A stretch of DNA of 64,000 nt from Rugalucina vietnamica (GCA_964017185.1 OZ024883.1:806001-870000); one strand, 5' to 3'; shown: positions 53,150-63,955, numbered from the stretch's first letter. Notes: a model not told the origin generated them from the letters alone. Numbers and translations: made by a program.

Positions 53150-53299
53150 AAAAGTAACAAGTGTAAAGGATCTGGCTCCTAAGGAGGACATGCTTTGTTG
53201 GAGAGAAATGTCTGGACGGAGCAGATGAATTTCTACAGCTGATGTCCATGTGCTCTATTATAATGCAAGTTCTGTAAATGAATTAATGGATAGTGCTAC

Positions 53300-53600
53300 T
53301 AGTCATCAGGAAAACATGTCCGTGAAATGGTTACCCCCTCAAACCCCACTTTTATATAGCAAAACGGGGGTATGCAGGGGTATACCTGTTTTTCTTATTT
53401 TTGCTCCAAAACATACATTGTGGGTACTCGTTAGAACCGCCTCGGCGAGGCGGTACTAACGAGTACCCACAATGTCTGTTTTGAGCTAAAATATTAAAAA
53501 TATCCAAATTTTTTCAACGAAATTTTCAATTTTTACAGCTGAAAAAATTCTCTGTATATTGCATGGGCGAGTTTTCGTAATGTAAAGCAAGTTTTCAGGA
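53300..53600. mobile_element. Palindromic MITE Family 2, copy 5
   Basis: CATCAGGAAAACATGTCCGT, CCCCTCAAACCCCACTTTTA, core TACTCGTTAGAACCGCCTCG / CGAGGCGGTACTAACGAGTA, tail ATTGCATGGGCGAGTTTTCG. Confidence 0.88.
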
Positions 53601-53614
53601 AAGTGAATAATACA

Positions 53615-54359
53615 CAGTGATGTAGATAATTATTTTTCACAATGCGTACTGTACGCATAAAAAAAATGTCCAGTGCGTACAGACAATACAACTTTGTACA
53701 CGTTTTCTTATTTTAACCTCTCATTTAGAATCAAACTTATAGATAAAGGTACATGTATGGATAAGACAGCATAAAAATTGAAGTAAACTGGTTGATAATC
53801 TTTTAATTACATGCCATTCTATCATTTAGGCATGTTAACCTATACTTTTGTCCCCTGCATAGATAATATGAGAAACGAATGAGGAAAACATTAAAGACTG
53901 GGATGGCTGTAGAACATGTACATCAAGTTTTAAAATTAAAAACAATGACCAGAAATCGATGCAAAATGCCTATCCAAAAAACCAAAGTGACAGACTATCA
54001 TTAAACTTCATGAATAAACCTTGGAAAAACCATTTATCTGGCCGAGGTGCTGAACGGAGAGACGTATATGGTATAACTACTGAAGATACATAATGTATTG
54101 CATGGAACGATCAAAAGCTGCATAGATATTGTAACTACTTTTCGATTGTTGACAGAGCAGCCAGACAAAACTAGTTGAAAAATTGTCATTTTGTGACAAT
54201 TTTAAAGGTATTATTATCTGAGTACGCATAAAACCGAAAACTGTTAGCGTACCGCTGATTTTTACTGCGTACTTGGTACGCACAGGTCTGAATCTTTTAT
54301 GCGTACAGAGCGAAAAATTGTGCGTACATACGCAGTACGCATCGTTATCTATTTCGCTG
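53615..54359. mobile_element. 745-bp DNA transposon, CAGYG ends, 5-bp duplication ATACA
   Basis: Left end CAGTGATGTAGATAATTATT, right end reversed CAGCGAAATAGATAACGATG. ATACA on both sides (53610-53614, 54360-54364). Both subterminal regions are full of GCGTAC/GTACGC motifs. No transposase. Confidence 0.83.
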
Positions 54360-54410
54360 ATACATTTCAACAACTTGTGTCACTGTCTGTGAATGTATGT
54401 GACTTATTTC

Positions 54411-54672
54411 ATCAGGAAAACATGTCCGTGTAATGAATACCCCCTTAAGCCCCACTTTTGTAGTGTAAAACTTATTGCTCCAAAACATAGATTGTGGGTA
54501 CTCATTAGGAACGCCTTGTCGAGGCAATTCTAACGAGTACCCACAACCTGTTTTGAGCAAAAATAAGAAAAAATATCTAAATTTCAACTAACAAATTTTC
54601 AATGTTTACAACTTAGGAAAAATCTGTATATCACATGGGCATGTTTTATCGCATGGGCATGTTTTTGTAATG
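54411..54672. mobile_element. Palindromic MITE Family 2, copy 6
   Basis: ATCAGGAAAACATGTCCGTG, CCTTAAGCCCCACTTTTGTA, core CATAGATTGTGGGTACTCAT / ACGAGTACCCACAACC. Confidence 0.83.
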
Positions 54673-55008
54673 TAATGGACCCTTGTCTAATGGACAGTGC
54701 TGTCAGATGAATTTCTACAGCTATGTCTTTGTGTTCTGTGTTAATGCAACAATTAAATGAATACATGAACAGTGTAACAATTAACTAAATGAATATTGCC
54801 AACAGGGGTGAAATAGTGGTCCATAATAATGCATTGTTTGAAGGACTGTTCAGATGACTTTCTACAGCTGATATCGTTACAGTGCAAGAGCTCTGCGAAA
54901 CAATGTATGCAACAAATGTTGAAGACTTGTGTATTTAGGAACAAGACAAATGTCTGATAAAATGTTGGAGATGAATTTCGACATATACAACTATGGAATA
55001 CTTATCAG

Positions 55009-55195
55009 GGTGTGCTGTGGCGAAGTAGTAGAGCATTGGACTTCAGATCAATAGGTTGTGGTTCGACCCCACTGCGGCACCGTGTTGCGTCTTTGAGCAA
55101 GGCTCATTTGCTGCCCAGAGTACTGGTAAATACACAGTCTCTGTTTCGAAATGACTGAAAAATTATTGACTGGGATGCAACCTCATTACAAATGG
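55009..55195 (+). mobile_element. tRNA-derived SINE (family S4)
   Basis: GTGCTGTGGCGAAGTAGTAG A box region, GGTTCGACCCC B box. The common tail ATGACTGAAAAATTATTGAC then TGGGATGCAACC is shared with other SINE families here. Confidence 0.85.
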
Positions 55196-55275
55196 AATAC
55201 TTACCATGTAGCGTGCCTTTGCCTATTAATGGACAGTGTGGCCAAATTCTAGTTTTCCTTGACTTTTATAATGCA

Positions 55276-55605
55276 ACAATTGAGTCCTCCGTCAAACCAC
55301 CCATTATTAATATTCATTTTATATTGACCATTCAAATCTGCACATTAGCTAACGGTCAATGACGGTTAGACAACACGTGGATTAGACAAACAAACCAACA
55401 CGTGCTTTTTACAGGTAAATATAGGTGCAAAAACACAATGTTTGTCTAAGGAAATAGGGGTGGGCGTGGCTATACCTTGCTGGCGGAGGAGTCAATTCTG
55501 AATAGACCACAATTATAAACTGACCAATAATTTTTATGACGAAAATCAAGGGCAAAGTTTATTGTCAGTCACTACATTTTATACAAGATCTAATGCCAGT
55601 ACGCC
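55276..55605. other. No feature recognised
   Basis: AT-rich; ACAACACGTGGATTAGACAA and ACCAACACGTGC form a loose local repeat only. Confidence 0.4.
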
Positions 55606-56084
55606 ATCTTTCGGGAACTGCATTTTTCAAAATCTCACTTTTCTGAAACATCGTAAGAAAAATATGAACATTTTATCCTTTTGCAACAAAAAAAGTCTCG
55701 AAACATGACACAAACATTTGAAAATTGATTCACAAAAGGGCCTTTTGCATTTGCAAGGGAGGTAATCCAAACACCTCAAAACTGAAAATCAAGCATTTTA
55801 AGAGTTTGGCACTCAGATATGTTTTGGTTTGGTGCATTTTAAATGTAAGATAATCAATTTAGATTTTTTCTGCGAAATCAGTTACTTCACTTGCTGATGA
55901 TGTTACAATGTAATAGGCCCTGTTCAAAATTATTTTCTTGCATAAAATCTTTATTTGTTAATTGATTTTTCAAAATTTTTGTGGCACAATTTAAGCCAAT
56001 GGAATGCAAAATGGTGACATGGTCATATTTGTCTTGAGTATTTCAAAAAAGTTAGATTTTGAAAAATGCAGTATCTGGAATATA
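55606..56084. mobile_element. MITE-like inverted repeat element, about 480 bp
   Basis: Left arm GAACTGCATTTTTCAAAATC then TCACTTTTCTGAAA; right arm reversed GATACTGCATTTTTCAAAAT then CTAACTTTTTTGAAA. Target duplication not clear. Confidence 0.7.
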
Positions 56085-56404
56085 ATGTATAGACAGTAGC
56101 TCGAAAACCTTAAAGACCTGTTACTAAAACGGATATGATGAGGACTATCTCACGACTCGAGTCTCGTGCTTATCAATACTGTGGACCAAGATTTAAATGC
56201 AAAGATTGTAATTATATGCTGTCTCACAGCCACACAATATATTTTTTCATGGTGAAATTGTGAGAATAAAGCATAATTCAATGGTTTGTATTTGTTTGAC
56301 TTCCCCAGCATTTGTAACAGCTGCAGAAGCACATCCCTTTACTACAGGTCTAAGTGTACATTCTAATGACCTTACCATAGTAAGGATAGATAGTTCAGCT
56401 ACAT

Positions 56405-56632
56405 ATGAGTATTCACATGAGAAAACCAAAAATTTGGATTTCCTACCATGTCGGACACAAACCGGCCTGTACAATTGCTGAAGAAGAATTCGGATTTAAG
56501 AAGAAAAGGGACTGTACTATCGGTGTAGCAAAAACAAAGACATTGATCAGCTGTGCATTTACTGCACAGCTGATCTGTGCCTTTGTTTTCGCCTATGCAT
56601 GTTATTGGGTTTTCTTATGCAGCGGTTCAAAT
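56405..56632 (-). mobile_element. Palindromic MITE Family 1, copy 9
   Basis: CACATGAGAAAACC, GTCGGACACAAACCGGCCTG, hairpin GATCAGCTGTGCATTTACTG / CACAGCTGATC, then CCTTTGTTTTCGCCTATGCA. Confidence 0.85.
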
Positions 56633-56738
56633 ATAAAATCCCAAACCAGAGCCCAGGCTGGAAAATATAACAACACATAATAGAAGATATAATGGCAAGA
56701 TGCACATTCAAGTAAAAAGAGCTAAGATCAACTTGGTA

Positions 56739-56917
56739 GATTTGTTTTTTGGCTTAATGTCCCAGACGTTTCAGTGGGGGTCTGGATGAAACCAGTATTA
56801 AACCGTACTGCAGGGAGCTTTAGAAGTCTTGCTATTAAAAGGATACTACACAGTAGAGATACCAAACTCGGGACCCCCCAATCTAGTCCTGTACTCTACC
56901 ATTAGGCCACCATACTT
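56739..56917 (-). mobile_element. tRNA-derived SINE, reverse
   Basis: The sense strand begins ATGGTGGCCTAATGGTAGAG (A box) and has GGGTCCCGAGTTTGGTATC (B box region), with a tail of GGGACATTAAGCC type. Confidence 0.72.
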
Positions 56918-56944
56918 CCCAACTTAGATCAACTGGCTAACTGT

Positions 56945-57060
56945 CCATCAGCTTCACTTCTGTATGTCGCTCCACTTCCCAGACTGGTATGGAAAGGTTT
57001 AATGGAATACTGATGGAAATATTCCATCTATTCCCAACTTTAAGCTTGGGAGGTATTTTA
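56945..57060 (+). pseudogene. Ty3/gypsy integrase remnant (weak)
   Basis: A short stretch reading TSVCRSTSQTGMERFNGILM resembles the P.HPQTDG..ERFNG.L end of a gypsy integrase core, with several substitutions. Confidence 0.45.
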
Positions 57061-57127
57061 AAGATGGTTTACCAATGCACATTCCTTCACCAGAAACTGA
57101 CTACTGGTTGAATCATATTTGTTTTAG

Positions 57128-57366
57128 CAGCCCCCGTGGCGGTTAAGAGCGCTGTTTCTTAATCATTCAATCATCTCAATGCTATATCTGGTGTGGGTTC
57201 CAACCCTGCACTGACTGGCAACGTGAAACAAGCCATGTTCTGCTTGCAGGTGTGCCAGGTGTTTTTTCTCGAGGGTTCTCCCGTTTTGCCCACCTACTGA
57301 TTGGCAGGTCTCTTTAGAGCTGAAATAATCTTGAAAGGGATGTAAAACTGAATTTAAAAAAAAAAA
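57128..57366 (+). mobile_element. tRNA-derived SINE (family S1), A box damaged
   Basis: AGCCCCCGTGGCGGTTAAGA lacks the CGAGC of the A box. The remainder matches 42325 and 43188, ending in poly-A. Confidence 0.88.
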
Positions 57367-57880
57367 CAAACATTTGTTTTAATGGTGTTACTCCACTGTC
57401 AACAGCCAAGGTTATGTTGGAACTGTCATGTCTCCCAGAGGCAGGTTACCAGTACTTAGTGCACATTTCTATCACCACTAACTGACCAATGTTTTTCTTG
57501 AATCAGCAGAAGAGGGAGAATGGCTGTAGAAATACTTTCATGGCCAAATTTTCATGCTTGAATCATGGAAAGAAGGCAAATTTCTCGATAGAAAATGAAT
57601 TCACCATCAGTGAGGGTCTTTCTTATGGCATAAATCACAACAAAGCTAATTGTCAATTTGCAAAGCAGTATTCCTGGCAATACTGCACTAATAATAGGCA
57701 TAAATTGTTGAGGAGTGCAAGATAAAGTAACACATGGAGTTTTCTTTTATTTAATTAATGTTGAATAAACTAACATTGTCGTGATCCAAATAAGAGTTGG
57801 AATGAAAAAAACTCTGTAGATTTCCTTCAAAATTTGTAGCATGTACAGACTCATTTAAAATAAATTCATATAATTTTGTT
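57367..57880. other. No gene recognised
   Basis: An open stretch of about 78 codons at 57489-57725 (+) contains SIENEFTISEGLSYGINHNK. I know no family for it and see no splice sites. Confidence 0.35.
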
Positions 57881-58045
57881 CAGGGGCGTAGCCAGGAAAT
57901 GTGTAATGTTGAAGCCCAACACCTTTTTTCAGTCAAAATTACTTGTTTTTCATAATTTTTTCTCAGAAAGACCCCAGGAAATACCATACTTGAAAAAATC
58001 ACGTTGAAGCTTGGGCTTCCAGGCGTCCGCCTGGATACGCCCCTG
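57881..58045. mobile_element. hAT-type MITE, 165 bp
   Basis: Ends CAGGGGCGTAGCCAGGAA and, reversed, CAGGGGCGTATCCAGGCGGA. Flanks ATTTTGTT and TTGTTGTT match 6 of 8, a worn or approximate 8-bp duplication. Confidence 0.85.
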
Positions 58046-58271
58046 TTGTTGTTTTTTACAAGTTAAAATGTGATGCTACAATAACATGATCTTTGTTAGA
58101 ACAACCATAGAGAAATTAACGTGTATGATAGAAATCTGAAATCTGTGACTTTTGTTTACAAATTGTCTGCTGGAAAGCACCTAGTTTTGAAAAAGCGAGG
58201 TGTAATATTACCTTTAAAACGTTGTCAAAACTCTTCCCACCTTATGAATAGCAATAGCTTTATATATAACC

Positions 58272-58640
58272 AACAATAGCCGAACATTTGAATAGTTGAG
58301 TAGAAATATTTAACTGAACTTTTGAATAGCTGAAAGCTTGACTAGCAATAACTGAACATTTGACTAGTAATAAATGAACATTTGATTAGCAAAAATTGAA
58401 CATTTGACTAGTATAACTGAACATTTGACTAAGCAATAATTGAACATTTGACTAGTAATAACTGAACATTTGACTAGCAATAATTGAACATTTGACTAGT
58501 AATAACTGAACATTTGACTAGCAAAAATTGAACATTTGACTAGTAATAAATTAACATTTGACTAGCAATAATTGAACATTTGACTAGTAATAATTGAAAA
58601 TTTGAATAGCAATTATTAATTAATTGAACATTTAATTATA
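58272..58640. repeat. 22-bp minisatellite, about 15 units
   Basis: Unit AATAACTGAACATTTGACTA + GC. Alternating TAGC / TAGT unit ends suggest a two-unit higher-order repeat in the middle. Confidence 0.92.
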
Positions 58641-59508
58641 AAACAGAAATTCAACATGCTAAAACAGTCAATCATTTAAACTTTTCTTAAGATAAAAACA
58701 GGGGAGCCTTGTCATAAGAAAACCTAATACATATTTGCAATATAGAAAAGGAATTAAGCTATTTCAAGAGAGGATGTGTATAAGCCACATAACTTTTCAA
58801 TACAAATATCTTATCTGTTATGTAATGTGAAATGCTATGGAATTTGATTCTAAATATTGTTTAAACCAAGAAAACCTACATTTTGTGCATTTGATCTATC
58901 AATATGGCTTTGGTTTTGCTGTGTACATATTGTACTGTACTTTCGCAAATTTACCACATCACAAATTCAAAGTTCTTCTTAATATTGCAATATCTATTTT
59001 CTGATACCTATCCTACTTATAGAATGCTTGCTCATGAATTCAAAAACTCATGAAAATTTTGGAAACACAAACTTTGCAAAATAAAGGGCACACACTGAAA
59101 CTTTAAAATTTACTATAATTGACAAAATTCAGAGTTGCAAATTTCAAACTCAGTACATGTAGTTTGTGCATTTAGTGCTGTATATATAGCTCAGTAAACC
59201 ATCCCTTGGTGGCTGAGCAAGCCTCTCCACCAACAGGATTTATCTGTTTGGTTCGGCCCATATTACATTCCTAAAGAAGGTTTTCCTATGGCAAGGCTCA
59301 AATGTAAATTTGATTAAAATGGCAAGGTAAACATGACCAATAAAATCAAATGTAACTTTACGATTAAAATCACACAAGTTTAAAAATGAGTATCCCCCCC
59401 TCCCCCCCCAAGTTGTACATGTGTATACTTTAATTCTTGTAGCTGATATATTTTGAACACATTATTTAGCATTTAAAACTCAACACATTGAGAAAATATT
59501 CTCACAAT
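58641..59508. other. No gene recognised
   Basis: AT-rich sequence with a poly-C run at about 59394-59409; nothing coding seen. Confidence 0.5.
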
Positions 59509-59744
59509 TGAGCCAATGATGCATAAGAAAACCAACAACATGCAAAGGCGAAAACAAAGTCGCAGATCAGCTGTGCAGTAACTGCGCAGCTGATCAGCGT
59601 CTTTGTTTTTGCTCCTCTGATAGTACAGTTTCTCTTCTTAGTACTTCAATCCAAATAATATTCAAGTCTCTAGTCGACCTCTGTGACTGTACAGGCTGAT
59701 TTGTGTCAAAATTAGTCTGAAACCCAGATTGTTGCGAAGGCTCA
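59509..59744 (+). mobile_element. Palindromic MITE Family 1, copy 10
   Basis: TGAGCCAATGATGCATAAGA to TTGCGAAGGCTCA. Hairpin AGATCAGCTGTGCAGT / ACTGCGCAGCTGATC. Confidence 0.87.
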
Positions 59745-59837
59745 ATTAACAAATCATTAATATTGTGAAATTTAATTATTTTAATCATTCACTTGAAAGT
59801 TTAAAATACATGTATTTCAATATACACCCTCATCATA

Positions 59838-60073
59838 TGAGCCGCCCCATGGGAAAACCAACAATCTGCATATGCGAAAACAAAGGCGCAGATCAGCTTC
59901 GCAGTAACTGCGAAGCTGATCAGCGCCTTTGTTTTCGCTACTCGGATAGTACAATTTCTCTTCTACTTAAATCCGAAATTTCAAGCTTCTAGCTCTTTTC
60001 TGTGCTTGTACAGGTCGGTTTGTGTCGTACCTGTTCGGAAACCACATTGTTGGTTTTCCCACGAGGCGGCTCA
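59838..60073 (+). mobile_element. Palindromic MITE Family 1, copy 11 (full, TA duplication)
   Basis: TGAGCCGCCCCATGGGAAAA to CCCACGAGGCGGCTCA, with TA on each side (59836-59837, 60074-60075). 236 bp, the same length as copies 2 and 8. Confidence 0.94.
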
Positions 60074-60282
60074 TATGATGTCAATGGAGAAAGAATGCAT
60101 CCTGGAGTTTAATGTTACATATCATACAAAATATTCTATATGTATCTCAGGCCAAGTAGTGAATCTACGATTTGTCTTATATGTCAACACAAAGCACTAT
60201 TTTCACAAAAATGTAGCACTAGTAAATGAAATTTTGTTGATTTCATGTTATACAAACCACATTGAATGGAGCCAAGATCATA

Positions 60283-60441
60283 TGAGCCTGTGTCATGAGA
60301 AAACCGGACCTTTGTTTATGCAAAAAAAAAACAAAACAAAGACGCTACTCGGATAGTACAATTTCTCTTCTTTTTACTTCTGGGACTGTTCATGCAAGTT
60401 TGTGTGGAACCTAGTCGGAAATCCCCAAGAACTGCGGCTCG
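60283..60441 (+). mobile_element. Palindromic MITE Family 1, copy 12 (core hairpin deleted)
   Basis: TGAGCCTGTGTCATGAGAAA, then A-rich sequence replaces the hairpin, then GACGCTACTCGGATAGTACA and a worn right end GCGGCTCG. Confidence 0.82.
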
Positions 60442-62304
60442 TATGGTCATGACACATAGATTTTAAGTTTCATCCAAAAGACTGGGGAAACCTGAAATTT
60501 AACGAACAACCCCTAGTTAACAACCCCTAGTTTACGACTGCTACACGGGTTTTACGACTGCTACATGGGTGGTAAACATGGGAACTAGCTCCGAGAAGAG
60601 GTATTGAAATTTTGTTCCAATGGCAATTTCGAAATTGCTCGAAAGATTGGAATAAAGTGGCAGTTGCTTCTATGAAGATCTTGGAAGTGTTAGTTAAAAG
60701 ATGATAAATATCGCAATGCTGTTCCATGTAAAGATAATCTCTCGGTACATATGGCGCAAAAAAATTGGTTGATACCGAATTAATTTGCGCTTTATTCACT
60801 TTGTGAAAGCACCAAATCATGTTAGAATCGGTAATAAAAACTTAATGGAAATACTTTCATTTTCAACCGTCATTTTGGGTTGTGATCATAGACAAATTAT
60901 CTTTGAATGCAATAGCATTGCGATAATTATCCTTCTTGCATAAAATAAATGTCGAATGTATGTGTATATCTTGTCTTGGAAAACCAATGCAATTGTGGCT
61001 TACGTGGTGAGGGTGATACCTAGAATCACTACACATTAACAGTTGCAGACATTCAATAGAAGCATGCTTTAATTCTACGAAAAGTCCACTAATTTGCATG
61101 CAAAGTTCACAAATTATCAAGAAATGTGCACCTCAAACTACATGTATACTTGAGTTGTGCCATGAGAAAAGTTCTTGCTCTTAGCCAATGCTTCATTAAA
61201 AGACTTCAATTGAAAAAGTTAGTAACATTTTACTTTGGATCAACTGATGAGTAGCTGCTAGCACCATGAGAAAACCTGTCACTGGACTTTTCCGTTTCAA
61301 ACTGCTGTATGAACTCTCCAAGCCTCAGGATTAACCAATTAGTGACGAAGCGATTCACCTGGCATCATTATCATTTGGTTGAGTCCACTTTAGTTTTTAG
61401 GGGCTTCTGGTGTGATTTTAAAATCTTATTCCATTTTTCGATGAAATTCCTCTAAGCAATCATAATAGCCCCAGATGTGATGCCACATCCTATGGCGTCA
61501 CATCTGGGTCTATACTGTTTGCTTATGTCCCACAAAAAGGACGCCAGGCTTCAATGAGTTAAGACATTTTTGACATTTTAACCTTTAAAAAGGTTTTGTA
61601 CAATTTAACAATCAACATATACGCAGCAGAATCAACCCTGTTGTCCATTTGATCAGTTAAGCTGTAACAGTGCTTTAGGTTTTCACTTTTGTTTCTGCAT
61701 ATGTGCAAATAGGCAGGTTCTCATGGAACAGCTCAGAAAACTAATATCTAAGTATATAGCATTTCATTCAGCTCATGCAAATTCACTACAAAATTCTTAA
61801 ACACTAGCACATTACTAAACCTAATATATATCTGTAAAACATGCATAAGATGGGTTAACAGTATAGAAATTCTAAAACTACAAAGAACAGTTTTTTACAT
61901 GCTCTCTCAGCAAATTTCTGAGTACATAGGGTGGCTTGTCAGGTAGTCTATGACATGAACAGTTTGGCTTTAAAATGGATATTAATGTGTTTTGCATGAG
62001 GGTTGTACCTCCTTGAATGTGGTTTTGTTCATTCTGCAATAAATTGCCATATTTGTCAAAAAATGCTTTTATTTTGCCATAACTGTCTTGCCTTTTTTTC
62101 CTTATTTACCCTTTGTTCGTCTAAAATGTCTTAATTTGTTGTTTTTGTACTTCTATACTGACTAGTTATGCCTTTGCTGCCTTGGTTAATTTGTTAATGC
62201 TCCTCTAAAGTGCTTTACTTTATCAAAATTGCCATATTCCTTCTATTACTCTAGCAGTCTTAATTTCTCTAAAATGTCTTCTGTTTTTGTCAATTTATTT
62301 TCAT
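60442..62304. other. Intergenic, no gene recognised
   Basis: A small palindrome, CCAGATGTGATGCCA / TGGCGTCACATCTGG, lies at 61471-61507. 62070-62290 has loose repeats of CTAAAATGTCTT. On the minus strand this includes the 3' side of the leucine-rich-repeat gene; an AATAAA lies at 62299-62294 and another at about 62073-62068. Confidence 0.45.
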
Positions 62305-63692
62305 CTAAACTGCCTTATTTTGCATCACATAGAACATCTCTATATCAGGCAGGAAATGCATGTCATTAAAGCTGCGGTATCTGTCAATGTTGCACATCTG
62401 AACCGGTATCTTCCGCAGCATTTTCCACGGTTTTCTCAACATTTTCGACACTGTTTTCGCCACACATTCGACCTCAGTCTCCGTCAACATGTCATAATCC
62501 TTTGACTTCTTAACCTTCCTCTTCTTCTTCATTTGTCTGTTTTCTTTTTCTTCTTCTATAGCTGTTTCTACCAGATCCTTCTCACTAACAACCTCAATCC
62601 TGTGTACGTCTAGTTCCTTCAAAGTATCCACATGCTGTGTAACAACTGACAGCAGGTCTGTTAACAGCACAAACTCACCGCTCAGTGATATTTTCCTGAT
62701 ACCTTTCATGCACTTCAAATCAGTCAGCAGTTTGCTCACTTCATGAACTTCTCTGACTGGAACAGTGTGAAAGTGTATGATGTCAACCTTATGAAAGCCA
62801 ATCTCTTTCAAGTTTGCAGCATGCTTTTCCTTCTTCAGATGACGGACCACAATCTGCGCAAATTCTTCCATTTTGTACACCACACACAGTTTTGTCAGAG
62901 GCATCTCAGTATTGAAAACTGCTCTTATGTCATCCAAGTCATCATCTTTACGGTACGGCAGTTCGTTTAAATTCAGTTTGATTTGGATCTCTGGTTTGTT
63001 AGATTTTAACAGTTTCCATAACTGTGTCAAGGTTGTTTTCTTAGGATTCACATAATCGTAGAATTCTTCAGGGTATATAGTTAGACCGAGTGTCTTAACT
63101 TGAGCTGGGGCTGTGGCTACGGTTGTAACCAGGTCTTCAAAATGGCTGTCCCAATCTACCGTGATTTCCGTTACAGTCTTGAACAGACTATCCTTTATCA
63201 GTGAAAGCCGAGTGTCAATTCTATCATGTGGTATCATAAACACACCACAATATGGATAGATCCCGGACATATTGACATAGTCCAGTGTTCCTTGGTCCGA
63301 CTTATCCTTGATAACATTCATGACATCAACATTATGACATAGAGCAGCATTTGTCCCTAAGTCTATCTTCCTAAGATTCTTGCATAACTCCAGGAATTCA
63401 ACAACTGCTTCAATAACAGCTTCATTTTCAGTTCCGGCATCTGGCTTTTTCTTCCCTTTACAGCCATATAATCTTCCTTTTGATAGGAAGCGAATATCTC
63501 GAACAGAATGGGCCTCCTTGTCGTTGGACGTCAATAGATTGACTACCGTGTCTTCCGTACAGACACACCAGTCCAGCTCCAGAGACTGTGTATGTTTCAG
63601 GAATGGCTTGCACAGGCTGATCTGTTCTGCTGTTATACATTCGTCAGCTGGGAGACATCTTAACTGTAGGCTGAGATTATCCATGATCTTAC
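62305..63692 (-). CDS. Leucine-rich-repeat-like protein, last (or only visible) exon; possibly F-box family
   Basis: The open frame runs from an acceptor (sense GCATGTGTTTTCAG, exon base 63692) to TAG at 62305. The first ATG inside is at 63684 (MDNLSLQLRCL), giving 459 residues if it is the start. The protein has irregular leucine-rich repeats: SLELDWCVCTED, NLRKIDLGTNA, VKTLGLTIYPEE, LKEIGFHKVD, IRKISLSGEF, LKELDVHRIEVV. Near residues 385-400 is a basic cluster MKKKRKVKKSK that could be a nuclear localisation signal. The layout recalls the C-terminal half of FBXO33/FBXO39-type F-box proteins, whose F-box would lie in an upstream exon beyond the window. That is inference, and no F-box is visible here. 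The region upstream of 63692 is Family 2 MITE, so the frame there is not coding. Clean frame and codon use suggest a real gene. Confidence 0.75.
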
Positions 63693-63712
63693 CTGAAAAC
63701 ACATGCAGAATA

Positions 63713-63955
63713 TCATCAGGAAAACATGTCCTCGCAATGAATACCCCCTTAAACCCCACTTTTATATAGTAAAAGTGGGGTATGCAGGGGTATACCTATT
63801 TTTCTTATATTTGCTCCAAAACATAGATTGTGGGTACTCGTTAGAACCGCCTCGGCGAGGCGATTCTAACGTGTACCGACAATCTATGTTTTAAACAAAA
63901 ATAAGAAAAATATCAAACTTTTTCAGTTGAAAATGTTCAATTTTTAAAGCTAAAT
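63713..63955. mobile_element. Palindromic MITE Family 2, copy 7
   Basis: ATCAGGAAAACATGTCCTCG, CCTTAAACCCCACTTTTATA, core GGTACTCGTTAGAACCGCCT / AGGCGATTCTAACGTGTACC, then CAATCTATGTTTTAAAC. It starts about 20 bp upstream of the gene's acceptor on the minus strand. Confidence 0.88.

Larger units (their letters stand above)
52705..55275 (+). repeat. Scattered decayed copies of RFC4 exon 10 downstream of the gene
   Basis: Partial copies occur at 52718-52766 plus 52852-52905 (split by a SINE tail), 53202-53300, 54345-54400, 54675-54765, 54842-54910, 54947-54990 and 55230-55275. They share GATGAATTTCTACA, ACTGATGTCACTGTG and AATGCAACA...AAATGAAT. All have indels or stops, none has an intact acceptor, so they are not alternative last exons on present evidence. 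Confidence 0.82.

Noticed and set aside
52647..54020. RFC4 polyadenylation signal
   Set aside because: The first AATAAA I see downstream (about 54013) is more than 1.3 kb away inside another transposon; not supportable.
54675..54765. Alternative last exon of RFC4
   Set aside because: Frame broken and no acceptor; treated as a decayed duplicate.
63693..63759. N-terminal extension of the leucine-rich-repeat protein (MGFKGVFIARTC...)
   Set aside because: This sequence is MITE Family 2, whose copies elsewhere read the same; coding begins at or after the acceptor.
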